Assembly (NCBI GenBank): GCA_003278065.1
Contig: QCHE01000009.1
Span: forward strand, 1-47,049
Length of the DNA stretch: 47,049 nucleotides
Reading direction: 5' to 3'
Origin: Pelagibacteraceae bacterium AG-390-O04
Lineage (GTDB): Bacteria > Pseudomonadota > Alphaproteobacteria > Pelagibacterales > Pelagibacteraceae
Part shown: positions 1 to 9,707 of the stretch, one piece after another
Layout of the letters: the number at the start of each line of letters is the position of its first letter
Numbering within the stretch: position 1 is the stretch's first letter
Translations under genes and position numbers: made by a program
The notes under the pieces: generated by a model
Database searches by the model: none
Seen by the model: the letters and a program-made list of their open reading frames with translations, nothing else
What the model was told of the DNA's origin: nothing

Positions 1-20
1 AAATAATATTAAGTATCTCT

Positions 21-707
21 ATGTTTCAAGCTCAAGTATTTACTCTTTATCCAGAAGTCTTTCCTGGACCTTTATCCAAAGGTCTTTACGGAAAAGCTTT
101 GTCTAATAAATTATGGGACTTAAGTGTAACAAATATTAGAGATGCAGCTACTGACAAACATAAAACAGTTGATGATACTCCTTATGGAGGAGGAACAGGA
201 ATGTTATTAAAAGCTGATGTGTTAGCAAACGCACTTGATCAGAAAGTTAAAAAAGGAGAAAGAGTTTTTTATCTTTCACCTAAAGGTAAAAAATTTGATC
301 AAAAACTTGCTCAAGACCTATCAAAAGAAAAATCTATATCTTTAATCTGTGGACACTTTGAAGGAGTTGATGAAAGAGTTTTAAACACAAGAAATATTGA
401 AGAAATTAGTATTGGAGATTATATTTTGTCAGGTGGTGAAACTGCTGCATTAGTAGTGCTAGATAGCATTTTAAGACTTTTGCCAGGAGTTTTAGGAAAT
501 GATAAATCTTCACTCGATGAAACCTTTGAAAATGGTCTTTTAGAGTATCCACAATACACAAAACCTCAAATCTGGGAGGAAAAATCAGTACCGGAGGTGT
601 TATTATCAGGAGATCATGGCAAAATTAAAGACTGGCGTTTATCCCAATCTGAGGCTATAACACGCGACCGAAGACCAGATTTGTGGCAAAAATATAAGAA
701 AGACTAA
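21..707 (+). CDS. trmD: tRNA (guanine-N1-)-methyltransferase TrmD
   Basis: TrmD uses SAM to methylate G37 next to the anticodon of a subset of tRNAs, which prevents +1 frameshifting in translation. The 228-residue protein has the usual family length. It shows the TrmD hallmarks: an N-terminal VFTLYPEVF stretch, the PYGGGTGM loop near residue 55, the [11 protein letters not shown] motif near 110-120 and the [10 protein letters not shown] segment that forms the knotted SAM site. The gene starts only 20 bases into the window, so its upstream neighbour (rimM in most alphaproteobacteria) is not visible. rplS follows 16 bases downstream, the classic trmD-rplS pairing. Identification is firm. Confidence 0.97.
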   Translation: MFQAQVFTLYPEVFPGPLSKGLYGKALSNKLWDLSVTNIRDAATDKHKTVDDTPYGGGTGMLLKADVLANALDQKVKKGERVFYLSPKGKKFDQKLAQDLSKEKSISLICGHFEGVDERVLNTRNIEEISIGDYILSGGETAALVVLDSILRLLPGVLGNDKSSLDETFENGLLEYPQYTKPQIWEEKSVPEVLLSGDHGKIKDWRLSQSEAITRDRRPDLWQKYKKD

Positions 708-723
708 TTTGTTAAATATTAAA

Positions 724-1272
724 ATGAAAACTATTGAAGAAATAAACCAACATAATGTAAAAAAGATTCTTTCAGAAAAGAAGATTCCTGATTTTTTTCC
801 TGGAGATGTAATTAAAGTTGGTGTCAGAATTACAGAGGGTAAAAAAGAGAGAATTCAGTATTTCGAGGGTGTTTGTATAGCAAAGAAAAGTAGAGATTTA
901 AATTCATCATTTACAGTAAGAAAAATATCTTTCGGAGAAGGTGTTGAAAGAACTTTTCCACTATATGGAACAGTAATTGATACAATTAAAGTAATTCGTT
1001 CAGGAAAAGTAAGAAGAGCAAAACTTTATTATTTAAGAGACAGAACTGGTAAATCAGCAAGAATTGCCGAAAAAATTAGAAAAAAAATTGGAATTGATAT
1101 TGATGTAAAGCCCGAAACAGTTACTGAGGAAAATTTAGCTCCGGTGACTAAAGAAAGTGAAACTGAGGTGAAAACAGATAAAGTTCCAGCACCAGAGGCT
1201 AAAAAGGAAGAAACTCCTAAAGCTGAAATTAAAACAGAAAAAAAACTTGAAAATTCACCAGAAAAAAAATAA
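724..1272 (+). CDS. rplS: Large ribosomal subunit protein bL19 with long charged tail
   Basis: bL19 lies at the interface of the two ribosomal subunits. Residues 1 to about 115 match the family, including the [12 protein letters not shown] region, the FEGVCIAKK segment and the [18 protein letters not shown] block. I chose the ATG at 724 because the reading begins there with the standard MKTIEEIN start; an in-frame TTG at 709 would add five residues with no family support. After about residue 115 the protein continues for some 65 residues rich in Lys, Glu, Pro and Thr, giving 182 residues against roughly 115-130 in most bacteria. The tail looks disordered and has no recognised domain. The gene follows trmD closely, so co-transcription is likely. 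Confidence 0.95.
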   Translation: MKTIEEINQHNVKKILSEKKIPDFFPGDVIKVGVRITEGKKERIQYFEGVCIAKKSRDLNSSFTVRKISFGEGVERTFPLYGTVIDTIKVIRSGKVRRAKLYYLRDRTGKSARIAEKIRKKIGIDIDVKPETVTEENLAPVTKESETEVKTDKVPAPEAKKEETPKAEIKTEKKLENSPEKK

Positions 1273-1283
1273 TTTTTTTTTCA

Positions 1284-2687
1284 ATGCCCAATACTCTTTA
1301 CGATAAAATTTGGAAAGATCACCTAGTAGATCAACAAGATGATGGTACAGCTTTACTTTTTGTTGATAGACATTTGGTTCATGAAGTTACTAGCCCACAA
1401 GCCTTTGAGGGACTAAGAAATTCAAAACGTAAAGTTAGACACCCTAACCTAACTCTTGCAGTCGCAGATCACAATGTTCCTACAACAGATAGGTCCAAGG
1501 GTATTTCTGACCAAGAGTCAAAGATTCAGGTTGAAACTTTAGAAGCCAACTGCAAAGAATTTGGTGTTCAACTTTTTGGAATGAATGATAAAAGGCAGGG
1601 CATTGTTCATGTTACTGGTCCTGAACAAGGATTTACTCAACCAGGGACAGTTATAGTTTGTGGAGATAGTCATACAGCTACTCATGGTGCATTTGGTGCT
1701 TTAGCATTTGGGATTGGAACTTCAGAAGTAGAACACGTTCTAGCAACACAAACATTAGTTCAAAAAAAAGCTAAAAATTTTAGAATAAATGTTGATGGTA
1801 AACTTCCATTAGGTGTGACATCTAAAGACGTAATTCTTCAAATTATTGGAAAGATTGGTACTGCAGGTGGAACAGGTTGTGTAATAGAATATGCTGGTAA
1901 CTTGATTAGATCATTAAGTGTTGAGCAGAGAATGACTATTTGTAACATGACAATTGAAGGTGGTGCTAGAGCAGGATTGATAGCTCCTGATGAGAAGATA
2001 TTTAAATATTTGGAGGGAAGACCAATGTCGCCAAAAGGAAAAGATTGGGACATAGCATTAGAACATTGGAAAAATTTAAATACTGATGAAGGTGCTAAAT
2101 TTGATAAAGAAATAAATTTAAAAGCAGAAGAAATTTTGCCTATGATAACATGGGGTACGTCTCCACAGGATGTGATTACAATTGATGGAAAAGTACCCAA
2201 TCCACGAAACGAGAAGGATGAGGATAAAAAAAATTCTTTAGAAAGAGCTCTTAATTATATGGGCTTAAAACCAGATATGGCAGCTAAAGATATTAAGATT
2301 GATAAAGTATTTATAGGAAGTTGTACGAATGGCAGAATAGAAGATTTGAGAGAGGCTGCAAAGATTTTGAAAGATAAAAAAATTGCCTCTCATGTTCATG
2401 CAATGGTTGTTCCAGGATCAGGATTAGTGAAAGAGCAAGCGGAACAAGAAGGATTAGATAAAATTTTTGTTAAGTCTGGTTTTGAATGGAGAGAGCCAGG
2501 TTGTTCCATGTGTTTAGCAATGAATGCAGATAAATTAAAGCCTGAAGAAAGATGTGCCTCAACATCAAATAGAAATTTTGAAGGTAGACAAGGTAGAGGT
2601 GGTAGAACCCATTTAGTAAGTCCAGGCATGGCAGCCGCAGCAGCAATATCTGGAAACCTTGATGATGTTAGAAAGTATCAAAATTAA
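1284..2687 (+). CDS. leuC: 3-isopropylmalate dehydratase large subunit
   Basis: LeuC with LeuD isomerises 2-isopropylmalate to 3-isopropylmalate in leucine synthesis. The 467-residue length is normal. The [4Fe-4S] cluster cysteines are visible in [11 protein letters not shown] (near residue 347) and in the [12 protein letters not shown] motif (near 408-411). The aconitase-type motifs [14 protein letters not shown] and GGTGCVIEY are intact. The gene begins 11 bases after rplS and its stop codon is separated by one base from the leuD start, so translation is probably coupled. There is no sign of a leader peptide or attenuator upstream, in contrast to enteric leu operons. Confidence 0.97.
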   Translation: MPNTLYDKIWKDHLVDQQDDGTALLFVDRHLVHEVTSPQAFEGLRNSKRKVRHPNLTLAVADHNVPTTDRSKGISDQESKIQVETLEANCKEFGVQLFGMNDKRQGIVHVTGPEQGFTQPGTVIVCGDSHTATHGAFGALAFGIGTSEVEHVLATQTLVQKKAKNFRINVDGKLPLGVTSKDVILQIIGKIGTAGGTGCVIEYAGNLIRSLSVEQRMTICNMTIEGGARAGLIAPDEKIFKYLEGRPMSPKGKDWDIALEHWKNLNTDEGAKFDKEINLKAEEILPMITWGTSPQDVITIDGKVPNPRNEKDEDKKNSLERALNYMGLKPDMAAKDIKIDKVFIGSCTNGRIEDLREAAKILKDKKIASHVHAMVVPGSGLVKEQAEQEGLDKIFVKSGFEWREPGCSMCLAMNADKLKPEERCASTSNRNFEGRQGRGGRTHLVSPGMAAAAAISGNLDDVRKYQN

Positions 2688-2688
2688 T

Positions 2689-3300
2689 ATGCAGAAATTT
2701 AATACATTAACGAGTATTCCAGCTTATTTACCAATAGTGAATATTGATACGGATATGATCATACCAAAGCAATTTTTAAAAACAATTAAAAGAACCGGGT
2801 TAGGCAAAAATTTATTTTTTGAGATGAGATATGATGACAAAGGTAAAGAAATTAATGATTTTGTTTTAAATAAAGATCCTTTCAATAACTCAAAAATTTT
2901 GATTGCAGGTAAAAATTTTGGATGTGGTTCATCAAGAGAACACGCACCCTGGGCTTTATTAGATTTTGGTATTACTTGTGTAATAAGTTCAAGTTTTGCA
3001 GATATTTTTTATAGTAACTGTTTTAAAAATGGAATTTTACCTATTATTTTAGATGATGAAAAAATTAAGGAATTATCAGAATATGCAAAAAGACAAGAGG
3101 AGATTTTTATAGATTTGAATAAAGAAAAGATCATCTATGGAAATAGTGAGATAAAATTTAAAGTAGATTCATTTAAGAAGAAATGTTTATTAGAAGGTTT
3201 AGACGATATAGCGTTATCTTTGAAAAAATCAGACAAAATAGAAAATTTTGAAAAAGATTTAAGAGTAAGAAAACCATGGATATTTAATGATCAAAGTTAA
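2689..3300 (+). CDS. leuD: 3-isopropylmalate dehydratase small subunit
   Basis: LeuD is the swivel-domain subunit that completes the isopropylmalate isomerase. The ATG at 2689 gives a 203-residue protein of standard length starting MQKFNTLTS; an open frame continuing upstream to 2659 lies inside leuC and is not used. The substrate-domain motifs [16 protein letters not shown] and [17 protein letters not shown] are intact. The 3' end overlaps the leuB start by 14 bases, which supports coupled translation of leuCDB. Confidence 0.96.
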   Translation: MQKFNTLTSIPAYLPIVNIDTDMIIPKQFLKTIKRTGLGKNLFFEMRYDDKGKEINDFVLNKDPFNNSKILIAGKNFGCGSSREHAPWALLDFGITCVISSSFADIFYSNCFKNGILPIILDDEKIKELSEYAKRQEEIFIDLNKEKIIYGNSEIKFKVDSFKKKCLLEGLDDIALSLKKSDKIENFEKDLRVRKPWIFNDQS

Positions 3301-4393
3301 AAAAAGGAAAATATTATTATTGCCAGGAGATGGAATTGGTCCAGAGGTTATCGGTGAAGTGAGAAAAATAATTAATTGGTTCAATGATAAAAAATCTCTT
3401 GATTTTGAAATTGATGAAGATCTTGCCGGAGGTTGCTCTTATGATAAACATGGAACTCCAATCACTGATGAGGTATTTTATAAAGCTTTAGAAAGTGCAG
3501 TTGTTATGCTTGGTGCTGTTGGCGGTCCAAAATGGGATGCAGTTGAATTTTCAAAAAAACCTGAAAGAGCTTTGTTAAAACTTAGAAAAGAATTAAAATT
3601 ATTTGCTAACTTACGGCCAGCAATATGTTTTGAACAGCTAGTTGATGCATCAACATTAAAACCAGAAATAGTCTCTGGTTTAGACATAATGATTGTCAGA
3701 GAGTTGACAGGTGGAATATATTTTGGTGAACCAAGAGGCATCAAGCCTATTGAAAATGGTGAAAGAAAAGGAATTAATACTCATACTTATACTAGTAGTG
3801 AAATAATTAGGGTTGCTAGAATCGCTTTTGACTTAGCTAAAAAACGATCGAATAAAGTTACATCATGTGAAAAATCTAATGTTATGGAAGCAGGTCAGCT
3901 CTGGAAAGAAGAAGTTCAGACATTACATGATAAAGAATATAAAGATGTTGAATTAAGTCATATGCTTGCTGACAATTGCTCGATGCAATTGTTAAGAAAC
4001 CCAAAACAATTCGATGTAATAGTAACTGATAATTTATTTGGAGACATGTTGTCAGATCAAGCTTCTATGTTGACAGGTTCTTTAGGTTTATTACCATCAG
4101 CTTCTTTAGGGGCTAAAAATAAAGATGGTGAAATGAGAGCTATGTATGAGCCTATTCATGGATCTGCTCCTGATATTGCTGGCAAAGGCACAGCTAATCC
4201 AATTGCTAGTATATTGAGTTTTGCTATGGCTTTAAGATATTCATTGGACCTAGATAAAGAAGCCCAAGTTTTAGAAAAAGCAGTACAGGACGTTCTTAAT
4301 GATGGCTTAAGAACTAAAGATATTTTATCTGATGGAATGAAAGAAGTCTCTACCTCTCAAATGGGTGATGCGATAATTTCAAAATTGCAATAA
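3287..4393 (+). CDS. leuB: 3-isopropylmalate dehydrogenase
   Basis: LeuB oxidatively decarboxylates 3-isopropylmalate to 2-oxoisocaproate with NAD. The 368-residue protein begins with the [11 protein letters not shown] nucleotide-proximal motif and carries the metal and substrate segment [15 protein letters not shown] and the adenine-binding [14 protein letters not shown] motif. The start overlaps leuD by 14 bases. Twenty-six bases separate its stop from the acyl-CoA dehydrogenase gene, with no clear terminator, so readthrough into the DMSP genes is possible. Confidence 0.97.
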   Translation: MIKVKKRKILLLPGDGIGPEVIGEVRKIINWFNDKKSLDFEIDEDLAGGCSYDKHGTPITDEVFYKALESAVVMLGAVGGPKWDAVEFSKKPERALLKLRKELKLFANLRPAICFEQLVDASTLKPEIVSGLDIMIVRELTGGIYFGEPRGIKPIENGERKGINTHTYTSSEIIRVARIAFDLAKKRSNKVTSCEKSNVMEAGQLWKEEVQTLHDKEYKDVELSHMLADNCSMQLLRNPKQFDVIVTDNLFGDMLSDQASMLTGSLGLLPSASLGAKNKDGEMRAMYEPIHGSAPDIAGKGTANPIASILSFAMALRYSLDLDKEAQVLEKAVQDVLNDGLRTKDILSDGMKEVSTSQMGDAIISKLQ

Positions 4394-4419
4394 TCAATCA
4401 ATTATTCTAAACTAATTTT

Positions 4420-6183
4420 ATGCCAAGCTATACTGCACCCGTAGAAGATATGATGTTTCTTTTTGAAAAATTAAGGGACAATAAGAAATATAATGAATTA
4501 GAAAAGTACAAAGAGGTTAGCTCAGATTTAGTTAAAGATATTTTAGAAGAGGCTGCAAAAATAAATCAAAACTTAATCCTACCACTTGCGAAAGCAGGAG
4601 ATGAAAATCCAGCAGTTTTAGAAAATGGAGTAGTAAGAACTCCTCCGGGATATAAAGAGGCGTATAAAAAATATATTGAAGATGGGTGGACTTCTTTATC
4701 TTGTGACCCAAAATATGGTGGACAAGGTATGCCAAAAACAGTAAGTGCATTCTTCGATGAAATGTTATCTTCAGCAAGTCTATCATTCAAACTTTATAGT
4801 GAACTTAGCATAGGTGCATATAATTGTATTAATCATCATGCAACAGATGAACTAAAAGAAAAATATTTACCAAAGATAGTCGAAGGTAAATGGAGTGGCA
4901 CCATGTGTTTAACAGAACCAGTTTGTGGAACAGATTTAGGTCTTTTAAAAACAAAAGCAGAAAAACAAAATGATGGAACATATAAAATTAGTGGTCAGAA
5001 AATATTTATAACATCAGGGGATCATGATTTAACAGAAAATATTATTCATTTAGTAATTGCTAGAGCAACAGACTCTCCAGCGGGCACAAAAGGTATAAGT
5101 TTATTTTTAGTTCCTAAATTTACAGTTAATGATGACGGAAACATAGGACCAAGAAATGGGATATCAACCGGATCTATTGAAAGCAAAATGGGTATAAAAG
5201 GTTCTGCAACATGTGTATTAAACTTTGATGAAGCTACTGGTTATATGATTGGTAAAAAAGACAAAGGTTTAAACGCCATGTTTACAATGATGAATCTTGA
5301 AAGAATAGTTGTGGGAATTCAAGGTTTGGGGATTTCTGAAATTGCTTATCAAAATTCACTTGCTTATGCAAAAGAGAGAAAACAAGGTAAGACAAATAAA
5401 ACCAAATCAACTAATGGTGCTGATTTTATAATTGAACATGCAGATATAAGAAGATCTTTGTTGAACATGAAATCAATTATTGAAGGTGAGAGAGCTTTAT
5501 GTTTTTGGTTATCTCAACAAACTGAAGTAAGTTTAAATCATCAAGATGAAACAGCACGTCAGGAAGCATCAGATTTTGTTTCGTTAATGACCCCAGTAGT
5601 AAAATCATTGTTTACTGATTTAGGTATGGAAATTACAAATGATGCAATGCAAATTCACGGAGGTTATGGTTATACAAAAGATCAAGGAATTGAACAATTA
5701 TATAGAGATAATAGAATAACCCCAATATATGAAGGTACAAATTCTGTACAAGCTGCAGATTTAGTGTTTAGAAAATTATCTAATAAAAATGGAGATATTA
5801 TTAATAAGTTTATAGATTTAATAAAATCTGAAACTGATTTAGATAACGAAAAGATTAAGCCATTTACAAAGGAATTTAAGTATTATTTGGATATTTTGAC
5901 TAAATTTAGTGAATGGATAAATGAAAAAAAGACAACTGATAAAGACGATGTTAGTGCTGCTGCAAATGATTATCTGAAAACTCTTGGTTTTGTTTCTGTT
6001 GCTTATGCTTGGATAAAGGTCCTAAATGTAAGTTTTAAAGATTATGATGAAAACAAAAATTTTTATGAAGATAAAATAAATACAGCAAAATTTTACTTTG
6101 ATAAAGTCTTACCGAGAGCTGAGCAACACTATAAATCTGGTATTTCTGGAAGCTTAAATATAATGAATTTTAAATTTAATTAA
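4420..6183 (+). CDS. dmdC: Acyl-CoA dehydrogenase, probable 3-methylmercaptopropionyl-CoA dehydrogenase DmdC
   Basis: DmdC is an FAD enzyme that oxidises 3-methylmercaptopropionyl-CoA to methylthioacryloyl-CoA in the DMSP demethylation pathway. At 587 residues it belongs to the long acyl-CoA dehydrogenase type with an extra C-terminal helical domain, as DmdC does. Seen here: the flavin and substrate loop TMCLTEPVCGTDLG (161-174), the GGYGYTKDQGIEQLYRD helix (414-430) and the catalytic glutamate E438 in IYEGTNS, which matches the position I recall for DmdC. It sits one base upstream of dmdB and in the same block as dmdA, which is the main reason for preferring DmdC over a generic fatty acyl-CoA dehydrogenase. 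Substrate specificity is inferred. Confidence 0.85.
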   Translation: MPSYTAPVEDMMFLFEKLRDNKKYNELEKYKEVSSDLVKDILEEAAKINQNLILPLAKAGDENPAVLENGVVRTPPGYKEAYKKYIEDGWTSLSCDPKYGGQGMPKTVSAFFDEMLSSASLSFKLYSELSIGAYNCINHHATDELKEKYLPKIVEGKWSGTMCLTEPVCGTDLGLLKTKAEKQNDGTYKISGQKIFITSGDHDLTENIIHLVIARATDSPAGTKGISLFLVPKFTVNDDGNIGPRNGISTGSIESKMGIKGSATCVLNFDEATGYMIGKKDKGLNAMFTMMNLERIVVGIQGLGISEIAYQNSLAYAKERKQGKTNKTKSTNGADFIIEHADIRRSLLNMKSIIEGERALCFWLSQQTEVSLNHQDETARQEASDFVSLMTPVVKSLFTDLGMEITNDAMQIHGGYGYTKDQGIEQLYRDNRITPIYEGTNSVQAADLVFRKLSNKNGDIINKFIDLIKSETDLDNEKIKPFTKEFKYYLDILTKFSEWINEKKTTDKDDVSAAANDYLKTLGFVSVAYAWIKVLNVSFKDYDENKNFYEDKINTAKFYFDKVLPRAEQHYKSGISGSLNIMNFKFN

Positions 6184-6184
6184 A

Positions 6185-7801
6185 ATGAATCATTACGATA
6201 CAAATTTAGATAAAAATGCTGCAAATTATGTTCCTTTAACACCTTTATCTTTTTTAGAAAGAGCAAAAGATGTTTACCCAAATTATGAGGCAATAGTGTA
6301 TGAGGATAGAAAATATACTTGGAATGAGGTTTATAAAAGAGCCACTAAATTTGCTAGTGCGTTAGAAAAAATTGGTATTAAAAAAGGTGATACTGTTTCG
6401 TTTTTAGCTTTTAACACTCCTGAAATTTTTGAGGCTCATTATTCTGTCCCAATGACTGGTGCTGTATTAAATACAATTAATATTAGATTAGATGCAAATA
6501 CTATTTCTTACATTCTAAGTCATAGTGATGCAAAAGTATTGGTAGTTGATAGACAGCTTCATGTAGAAGTGAAGAAAGCTTTGAGTAAATTAGATAAAAA
6601 AATAACGATCATTGATATTCACGATAAATTTGCTGATCAGTCAAAATTAGAAAAAATTGGTGATTTAGAATATGAAAACTTTCTTAATACAGGTGATGAT
6701 AATTATATTTGGAAAATGCCAGAAGATGAGTGGCAGGCTATATCTTTAAGCTATACTTCAGGTACAACTGGAAATCCTAAAGGTGTTGTTTATCATCATA
6801 GAGGCTCTTATCTAATGTCAACTGGAAGCGCTGTCGCTTGGAATATGCCTAATAGATTAAATTTTTTAACTGTTGTTCCAATGTTTCACTGTAATGGCTG
6901 GTGTTACCCCTGGACAGTTCCAATGTTGAATGGAAGAACTATTTGTTTACGAAACATAGATGTTAAAAAGATTTTTGAGTTAATAGATAAATATAATGTA
7001 ACGCATTTTGGTGGAGCTCCAATTGTATTAAATATGATAACAGGTGCTCCAGAAAATGACCGAAAAAAATTAAAAAATAAAGTTCATGTACTTACCGCTG
7101 GTGCTCCACCTCCAAGTATAATTTTCAAAAAAATGAAAGAACTTGGTTTTGAGGTAATGCATGTTTATGGTTTAACAGAAACCTATGGTCATGTCACACA
7201 GTGTGCTTGGAATGATGATTGGAATGAATTTGACGAAGAAAAGCAAAATGAAATAAAAGCAAGACAAGGGGTTCGATATCCTAACCTTGAAGAAGCTGCA
7301 ATTATGGATCCCGAAACCATGAAAGAAGTCCCAAAAGATGGAAAAACAATTGGTGAAATTATGCTGAGAGGAAACGTAGTAATGAAAGGTTATTTCAAAG
7401 ATAAAACCGCAACTGATAAAGCTATGGCCGGTGGTTGGTTTCACTCTGGAGACTTAGCGGTAATGCATCCAGATGGATATGTTAAAATACAAGATAGATC
7501 AAAAGATATAATTATTTCTGGCGGAGAAAATATTTCATCAATTGAAATAGAAAACACTTTAAGCAAACACCCTTCAGTATCAATTGCTGCTGTAGTAGCT
7601 AAACCTGATGAAAAATGGGGCGAAGTTCCTTGCGCATTTATTGAAATGGTTAAAGACAAACCTACCACTGAGAAAGAATTAATAAGCTTTTGTAAAGAAA
7701 CTTTGGCTGGTTTTAAGGTTCCTAAACAGGTTGTTTTCTGCGAATTACCAAAAACTTCGACAGGTAAAATTCAAAAATTTGAGCTTAGAAAAAAATTTTA
7801 G
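6185..7801 (+). CDS. dmdB: Acyl-CoA synthetase, probable 3-methylmercaptopropionate-CoA ligase DmdB
   Basis: DmdB activates methylmercaptopropionate, the product of DmdA, to its CoA thioester using ATP. The 538-residue ANL-superfamily protein has the AMP-binding P-loop SYTSGTTGNPKGV (about 190-202), the GLTETYG motif, the WFHSGDLAV hinge-proximal motif, the DIIISGGENIS A8 segment and the C-terminal adenylation lysine K528 in TSTGKIQKF. Length and motif spacing match DmdB and related medium-chain ligases. The gene starts one base after dmdC and is followed 8 bases later by the hydrolase gene. Ligase chemistry is certain; the DMSP-derived substrate is inferred from context. Confidence 0.86.
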   Translation: MNHYDTNLDKNAANYVPLTPLSFLERAKDVYPNYEAIVYEDRKYTWNEVYKRATKFASALEKIGIKKGDTVSFLAFNTPEIFEAHYSVPMTGAVLNTINIRLDANTISYILSHSDAKVLVVDRQLHVEVKKALSKLDKKITIIDIHDKFADQSKLEKIGDLEYENFLNTGDDNYIWKMPEDEWQAISLSYTSGTTGNPKGVVYHHRGSYLMSTGSAVAWNMPNRLNFLTVVPMFHCNGWCYPWTVPMLNGRTICLRNIDVKKIFELIDKYNVTHFGGAPIVLNMITGAPENDRKKLKNKVHVLTAGAPPPSIIFKKMKELGFEVMHVYGLTETYGHVTQCAWNDDWNEFDEEKQNEIKARQGVRYPNLEEAAIMDPETMKEVPKDGKTIGEIMLRGNVVMKGYFKDKTATDKAMAGGWFHSGDLAVMHPDGYVKIQDRSKDIIISGGENISSIEIENTLSKHPSVSIAAVVAKPDEKWGEVPCAFIEMVKDKPTTEKELISFCKETLAGFKVPKQVVFCELPKTSTGKIQKFELRKKF

Positions 7802-7809
7802 GTAATTGA

Positions 7810-8586
7810 TTGATAATAACAATACAAAATAAAAGTGTTCATGCTTCTGATGCTGGGCAAGGCATAGAAAATTCTAAAGACACCTTAGTGTTTTTGCATG
7901 GAAGTGGCTTATCTCATATCGTCTGGTCTCTTACAGAACAATTTTTCTCAAATAAAAATTTTAATGTTTTATCAATTGATTTACCTGGACATGGAAATTC
8001 TGAAGGGCCATGTTTAGACAGTATTGAAAAAATTGCAGATTGGTTAGAAAAAGTTTTTGCAGAATTAAACTTAAAAAATATAATTCTAGTTGGTCATTCA
8101 CAAGGTTGTCTAGAAGCTTTAGAATATTCTTTCAAATACAAAGATAGATTAAAAAAGATGGTTTTTGTTGGGGGTTCTTATCGAATGCCTGTTCATCAAG
8201 ATCTTATTAATTTAGCATCAGTTGGAGATTCAGATGCTGTTAAATTAATGATGAAATGGGGTTATGAGGGGTCAAAAAAATTTATTGGTGGAAATCCAGT
8301 GGAAAAAATTATTCAATCACCAAGAGATATCAGTGAAATTTTAGCTGTCGATCTTATTGCATGTAATAATTATCAAAACGGTTCTGAGGCAGCAAAAGTT
8401 ATAAATTGTCCAACCATTTTTATATTAGGTGAACTTGATAAGATGGTTAATTTAGAAAGTGGAAAAAAATTTGCAAATTTAGTCAAAAATTCAACATCTT
8501 ATATAATTAGTGGATCAGGACATATGATTATGATTGAAAAAGCTTTTGAAATGCGAGAAAAGATTTTGGAATTTTTAAATAAATGA
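7810..8586 (+). CDS. Alpha/beta hydrolase embedded in the DMSP operon
   Basis: This 258-residue protein is an alpha/beta-hydrolase fold enzyme of unknown substrate. The oxyanion-hole motif FLHGSG (residues 28-33), the nucleophile elbow GHSQG with S97, an acid candidate D210 in GELDKM and the terminal histidine H238 in GSGHM form a complete catalytic triad. It has no signal peptide, so it should act in the cytoplasm. The frame opens with a TTG at 7810; no ATG is better placed. Its stop overlaps the dmdA start as ATGA, so the two are translationally coupled. Position between dmdB and dmdA suggests a role in DMSP breakdown, for example CoA-thioester hydrolysis, but homoserine acyl esters or lactones are also possible. 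Function not established. Confidence 0.8.
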   Translation: MIITIQNKSVHASDAGQGIENSKDTLVFLHGSGLSHIVWSLTEQFFSNKNFNVLSIDLPGHGNSEGPCLDSIEKIADWLEKVFAELNLKNIILVGHSQGCLEALEYSFKYKDRLKKMVFVGGSYRMPVHQDLINLASVGDSDAVKLMMKWGYEGSKKFIGGNPVEKIIQSPRDISEILAVDLIACNNYQNGSEAAKVINCPTIFILGELDKMVNLESGKKFANLVKNSTSYIISGSGHMIMIEKAFEMREKILEFLNK

Positions 8587-9692
8587 AAAATTATTCTATA
8601 GCAAAATCTAGAAGATTAAGAAGTACCCCTTATACTTCAAGAATAGAAAAACAAGGCGTAACAGCTTATACTGTTTATAATCACATGTTGTTGCCAGCTG
8701 CATTTGGATCAATAGAAGAGTCTTGTGATCATTTAAAAAAAGATGTCCAAATTTGGGATGTTGCAGCAGAGAGACAAGTTGAAATTTCTGGAACAGACTC
8801 GGCAAAACTTGTTCAGCTTATGACTTGTAGAGATTTGTCAAAATCAAAAATTGGAAGATGTTATTACTGTCCAATAATTGATGATAACGGTAATTTAGTT
8901 AACGATCCAGTAATATTAAAATTAGCTGAAGATAAATGGTGGATTTCGATTGCTGATTCAGATGTTATTTTTTTTGCTAAAGGCCTTGCCTCTGGAAATA
9001 ATTTTAAAGTAAAAATCTTTGAGCCAAGTGTTGACATTATTGCAATACAAGGTCCTAAATCATTTGGTCTGATGGAAAAGGTTTTTGGAAAAAAAATTAC
9101 CGAGTTGAAGTTTTTTGGTTTTGACTATTTTGATTTCAAAGGTACAAAACATTTGATTGCTAGATCTGGTTGGTCAAAACAAGGTGGTTATGAAGTTTAT
9201 GTTGAAAATACATTATCTGGCCAAGATTTATACGATCATCTTTTTGAAATAGGTGTGGAATTTAATGTAAAACCTGGTTGTCCAAATCTTATTGAAAGAA
9301 TAGAAAGTGGTCTCCTTTCTTATGGAAATGACTTTGATAATCAAGACAATCCTTTTGAATGTGGTTTTGAAAAATATGTAAATTTAGAATCAGATATAGT
9401 CTTTTTGGGTAAGGAAAATTTAAAAAAGATTAAATCAGCTGGAATAAAAAGAAAACTAATGGGAGTTCAAATTGAAACAAATAAAATTAGTTTAACAGGC
9501 TCAGTCAATATTATGAATAATGATGGAAATTTAATAGGAGATCTTAGATCCGCATGTTATTCACCTCATTTCAAAAAAGTTATAGGAATTGCAATGATAA
9601 ATGAGCCTTTTTGTAAAGCATCAGAGACAGGTAAGCTTGAAATTGATGGTAAAAATATAGCTCTTAAAGTTTGCGAATTACCTTTCATCTAG
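8583..9692 (+). CDS. dmdA: Dimethylsulfoniopropionate demethylase DmdA
   Basis: DmdA transfers one methyl group of DMSP to tetrahydrofolate, giving methylmercaptopropionate and 5-methyl-THF. The 369-residue protein is a GcvT-fold aminomethyltransferase relative. From memory its start ([20 protein letters not shown]), the [20 protein letters not shown] segment and the C-terminal [17 protein letters not shown] segment are close to Pelagibacter ubique DmdA, whose length is also 369; this is recognition, not an alignment. The start overlaps the hydrolase stop (ATGA). With dmdB and dmdC upstream, this block encodes the demethylation route, a main source of reduced sulfur and methyl groups for SAR11, which lacks assimilatory sulfate reduction. 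15 bases separate it from asd. Confidence 0.95.
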   Translation: MKNYSIAKSRRLRSTPYTSRIEKQGVTAYTVYNHMLLPAAFGSIEESCDHLKKDVQIWDVAAERQVEISGTDSAKLVQLMTCRDLSKSKIGRCYYCPIIDDNGNLVNDPVILKLAEDKWWISIADSDVIFFAKGLASGNNFKVKIFEPSVDIIAIQGPKSFGLMEKVFGKKITELKFFGFDYFDFKGTKHLIARSGWSKQGGYEVYVENTLSGQDLYDHLFEIGVEFNVKPGCPNLIERIESGLLSYGNDFDNQDNPFECGFEKYVNLESDIVFLGKENLKKIKSAGIKRKLMGVQIETNKISLTGSVNIMNNDGNLIGDLRSACYSPHFKKVIGIAMINEPFCKASETGKLEIDGKNIALKVCELPFI

Positions 9693-9707
9693 TATAAAAC
9701 TTACATC

